From: an uncultured Porphyromonas sp.
Lineage (GTDB): Bacteria; Bacteroidota; Bacteroidia; Bacteroidales; Porphyromonadaceae
Length of the DNA: 27,020 nucleotides
Direction of reading: 5' to 3'
Assembly: GCA_900539155.1 (NCBI GenBank)
Contig: UQBE01000029.1
Location: 1 to 27,020, forward strand
A program made the translations under genes and the position numbers. This document shows, piece after piece, positions 24,969 to 27,020 of the stretch (positions within the stretch are counted from its first letter, which is position 1; each line of letters starts with the position of its first letter). The notes below the pieces were generated by a model. It ran no database searches, was not told the DNA's origin, and saw only the letters and a list, made by a program, of their open reading frames with translations.

Positions 24969-25169
24969 CTAGGCTAAGCCGTAGACTAGCTGCATCAGCT
25001 GCTGGAAGATAAAGTCTACACCAGCTACGAAGATGGCAATAATCACCGAAGCAACCATAACCACCACCGTACTATTAATCAGTTCGCTACGAGTAGGCCA
25101 GCTAACTTTATGAATCAGCTCGTTGTAGCAGTTCTTGATGTAGGTACCTGTACGCTTGAAAAATTTCAT
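24969..25169 (-). CDS. secE: preprotein translocase subunit SecE
   Basis: This 66-aa single-pass membrane protein clamps the two halves of SecY in the SecYEG channel. The amphipathic segment (YIKNCYNELIHKVSWPTRSE) with the conserved SWPT is followed by one transmembrane helix at about 33-55. It is the short, one-helix form usual outside enterobacteria. The tRNA-Trp gene ends 19 nt upstream, so it is probably processed from the same transcript. Confidence 0.96.
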   Translation of the reverse strand: MKFFKRTGTYIKNCYNELIHKVSWPTRSELINSTVVVMVASVIIAIFVAGVDFIFQQLMQLVYGLA

Positions 25170-25188
25170 AAGAGCATCTTATTGTTTG

Positions 25189-25261
25189 CACGGGTTGAGA
25201 GGCTCGAACTCCCGACACCAGGTTTTGGAGACCTGTGCTCTACCAACTGAGCTAAACCCGT
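25189..25261 (-). tRNA. tRNA-Trp (anticodon CCA)
   Basis: This is a 73-nt cloverleaf: 7-bp acceptor stem ACGGGTT/AACCCGT, D stem GCTC/GAGC, anticodon stem CAGGT/ACCTG with loop CTCCAAA, and T loop TTCGAGC. The discriminator base is G, as expected for bacterial tRNA-Trp. CCA is not encoded. Placement between tuf and secE is the usual arrangement in Bacteroidota. Confidence 0.97.
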
Positions 25262-25404
25262 ATATGTTATTCCGCCTCATGACTCATATATCTCCACTCT
25301 TTGCCAAAAGCCTTGAAGTACTCCTATATATAATAAGGAGTAAATATCTTCCCAAGAGTTTGTGTGTGAGGGGAAACCTTTAGAGGGGATATAAAACTTC
25401 TCGA

Positions 25405-25475
25405 AACTCTCCCTCCCACTACTACGCCTATACGACAGGAAGCTGCGCGCATCTATGGTAGTGGGGGAGAGAGTT
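25405..25475 (-). terminator. large stem-loop, probable tuf terminator
   Basis: The arms AACTCTCCCTCCCACTAC (25405-25422) and GTAGTGGGGGAGAGAGTT (25458-25475, beginning GGTAG) are nearly complementary over 18 bp. On the minus strand the stem is followed by TCGAGAAGTTTTAT, giving a short T-run. It is strong enough to terminate, or to stabilise the tuf mRNA 3' end after processing. Confidence 0.65.
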
Positions 25476-25536
25476 GAGAGAAGTAGTCCGTGCCTAGCCG
25501 ACGTAAGCTATATAAGTACTACAGGCTAGAGCAGGA

Positions 25537-25593
25537 GAGACTGTCGTATCGAAGCAAGTCGTGTGTATTGAGCAGCTTCCTTACGACAGTCTC
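25537..25593 (-). repeat. 12-bp inverted repeat directly after tuf
   Basis: GAGACTGTCGTA (25537-25548) and TACGACAGTCTC (25582-25593) pair perfectly, with GAAGC/GCTTC inside the loop side. It starts 9 nt after the tuf stop codon. The CGACAGTCTC arm is identical to the right arm of hairpin copy D at 12896-12905, linking it to the hairpin family. Without a T-tract it may serve as a processing or stability element. Confidence 0.65.
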
Positions 25594-25602
25594 CTAAAGC
25601 GA

Positions 25603-26790
25603 TTAGTCCTCTAGTGAGGTAATCTGACCAGCACCGACGGTACGACCACCCTCGCGGATAGCGAAGCGTAGACCTACGCTACAAGCTACTGGAGAGATGA
25701 GCTTGACGTCGATTGTGACGTTGTCACCTGGCATAACCATCTCTACACCCTCTGGGAGTGTGATCTCGCCCGTTACGTCTAGCGTGCGGATGTAGAACTG
25801 AGGACGGTACTTGTTATGGAAAGGAGTATGACGACCACCCTCTTCCTTCTTCAGGATATAGACCTCAGCCTTGAAGTGATCGTGAGGCTTAACCTGTCCT
25901 GGGTGTGCTAGGACCATACCGCGCTTGATCTCGTCCTTGTCGATACCACGGAGGAGTAGACCTACGTTATCACCAGCCTCACCCTCATCAAGGATCTTGC
26001 GGAACATCTCCACGCCCGTTACGACGCTCTTCTTACCCTCAGCACCTAGACCGATAATCTGAACCTCGTCGTTGACCTTAACGACACCAGTCTCGATACG
26101 ACCAGTAGCGACGGTACCACGACCTGTGATAGAGAATACATCCTCTACAGGCATTAGGAAGGGCTTGTCGATGTCGCGCTCAGGTAGTGGGATCCAAGTA
26201 TCTACAGCCTCCATGAGCTCCATGACCTTCTCTACCCACTTAGGCTCACCGTTGAGTGCACCAAGAGCAGAACCACGGATGATAGGCGTATTATCTCCAT
26301 CGAAGTTGTAGAAGCTCAGTAGCTCGCGCATATCCATCTCTACGAGCTCAAGCATCTCCTCATCATCAACAAGGTCGCACTTGTTCATAAAGACGACTAG
26401 ACGAGGTACGTTGACCTGACGTGCTAGTAGGATGTGCTCACGTGTCTGAGGCATAGGACCATCAGTAGCAGCAACTACGATGATAGCACCGTCCATCTGA
26501 GCAGCACCAGTGACCATGTTCTTAACGTAGTCAGCGTGGCCCGGGCAGTCGACGTGTGCGTAGTGACGGTTTGCCGTCTCGTACTCAACGTGTGAAGAGT
26601 TGATGGTGATACCACGCTCCTTCTCCTCAGGTGCGTTGTCGATAGAGTCGAACGAGCGAGCCTCTGTAAAACCTGCATCAGCCAGTACCTTGGTGATTGC
26701 AGCGGTTAGCGTAGTCTTACCGTGGTCTACGTGACCGATGGTACCAATGTTGACGTGTGGTTTCGTCCTTTGAAAATGTTCTTTAGCCAT
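25603..26790 (-). CDS. tuf: translation elongation factor Tu
   Basis: This 395-aa GTPase delivers aminoacyl-tRNA to the ribosome. The G-domain motifs are complete: GHVDHGKT (residues 19-26), DCPGHADYV, NKCD and the SALGALNG-type G5 segment. Domains 2 and 3 follow with VFSITGRGTVATGRIETG and RPQFYIRT. Length and the MAKEHFQRTKPHVN start are standard. It lies 100 nt after the tRNA-Thr gene without an obvious own promoter, so it is probably co-transcribed with the tRNA-Tyr/tRNA-Thr pair. Confidence 0.99.
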   Translation of the reverse strand: MAKEHFQRTKPHVNIGTIGHVDHGKTTLTAAITKVLADAGFTEARSFDSIDNAPEEKERGITINSSHVEYETANRHYAHVDCPGHADYVKNMVTGAAQMDGAIIVVAATDGPMPQTREHILLARQVNVPRLVVFMNKCDLVDDEEMLELVEMDMRELLSFYNFDGDNTPIIRGSALGALNGEPKWVEKVMELMEAVDTWIPLPERDIDKPFLMPVEDVFSITGRGTVATGRIETGVVKVNDEVQIIGLGAEGKKSVVTGVEMFRKILDEGEAGDNVGLLLRGIDKDEIKRGMVLAHPGQVKPHDHFKAEVYILKKEEGGRHTPFHNKYRPQFYIRTLDVTGEITLPEGVEMVMPGDNVTIDVKLISPVACSVGLRFAIREGGRTVGAGQITSLED

Positions 26791-26890
26791 AACCTTGTTC
26801 TTATGTTTGTCTTAATCTTATTCGTCACAAGAGCAACACCCCCACTATCACACGAAACTGTGCATCGGGCGCTGCCACGGAATACATTAG

Positions 26891-26962
<72 letters not shown>

Positions 26963-26966
26963 ATAG

Positions 26967-27020
26967 TGGGCAGTGATGGATTCGAACCACCGTAGGCTTA
27001 CGCCAGCTGAGTTACAGTCA
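26967..27020 (-). tRNA. tRNA-Tyr (anticodon GTA), 3' part, cut by the window
   Basis: The visible 54 nt run from the anticodon stem to the discriminator. Loop CTGTAAC contains anticodon GTA. A long variable arm (GGC-GTAA-GCC) marks a class II tRNA, and the T arm GGTGG-TTCGAAT-CCATC and acceptor strand ACTGCCC with discriminator A follow. A long variable arm with a GTA anticodon is specific for bacterial tRNA-Tyr. Confidence 0.9.

Larger units (their letters stand above)
25262..25602 (-). promoter_or_regulatory. tuf to tRNA-Trp spacer with two large hairpins
   Basis: These 341 nt hold no gene. Two long stems dominate (25537-25593 directly after tuf, and 25405-25475). The remaining part next to the tRNA is AT-rich with no TAnnTTTG box on minus. 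It is likely where tuf mRNA ends partly or is processed, with read-through into tRNA-Trp, secE and the ribosomal genes. Confidence 0.5.

Overview
The window looks like the chromosome of a Porphyromonas species (Bacteroidota). The evidence is the gene families present, promoter -7 boxes of the Bacteroidota type TAnnTTTG upstream of several genes, the near absence of Shine-Dalgarno sequences, and a transcription/translation cluster ordered tRNA-Tyr, tRNA-Thr, tuf, tRNA-Trp, secE, nusG, rplKAJL, rpoBC. Genus is inferred from protein style and cannot be proved here.

Left part (1-3012): a repeat-rich, gene-free edge, then two plus-strand genes for surface polysaccharide export and decoration (a Wzx-like flippase and a polysaccharide pyruvyl transferase family protein), closed by a symmetrical terminator that also faces the next, convergent gene.

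Central part (3083-12008), all minus strand: an M3 zinc peptidase lipoprotein; a tight run of nfo (endonuclease IV), a YrdC/YciO-family protein and an Ig-like-domain lipoprotein; a PBP4-type D-Ala-D-Ala carboxypeptidase; and an M23/LysM murein hydrolase. These are mostly cell-envelope maintenance functions, with one DNA repair gene and one possible tRNA modification gene.

Gene-free block (12009-13092): 1.1 kb holding several repeat types. They are a 99-bp sequence that also lies inverted at the window start (91 of 99 positions identical by hand alignment), a 7-nt tandem array, a cluster of CCACGTGG palindromes, and three of the four copies of a GAGACTGTTG hairpin. The rpoC terminator lies at its right end. 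This is the least explained part of the window.

Right part (13093-27020), all minus strand: rpoC, rpoB, rplL, rplJ, rplA, rplK, nusG, secE, tRNA-Trp, tuf, tRNA-Thr and the 3' part of tRNA-Tyr. No Bacteroidota-type promoter was seen inside the cluster. Long structured leaders (500 nt before rpoB, 340 nt between tuf and tRNA-Trp) are probable sites of attenuation or RNA processing.

No transposase, CRISPR array, phage gene or defence system was found. Four open reading frames run upstream of their likely starts; the coordinates given here use the later ATG in each case (flippase, M3 peptidase, Ig-like lipoprotein, rpoB).
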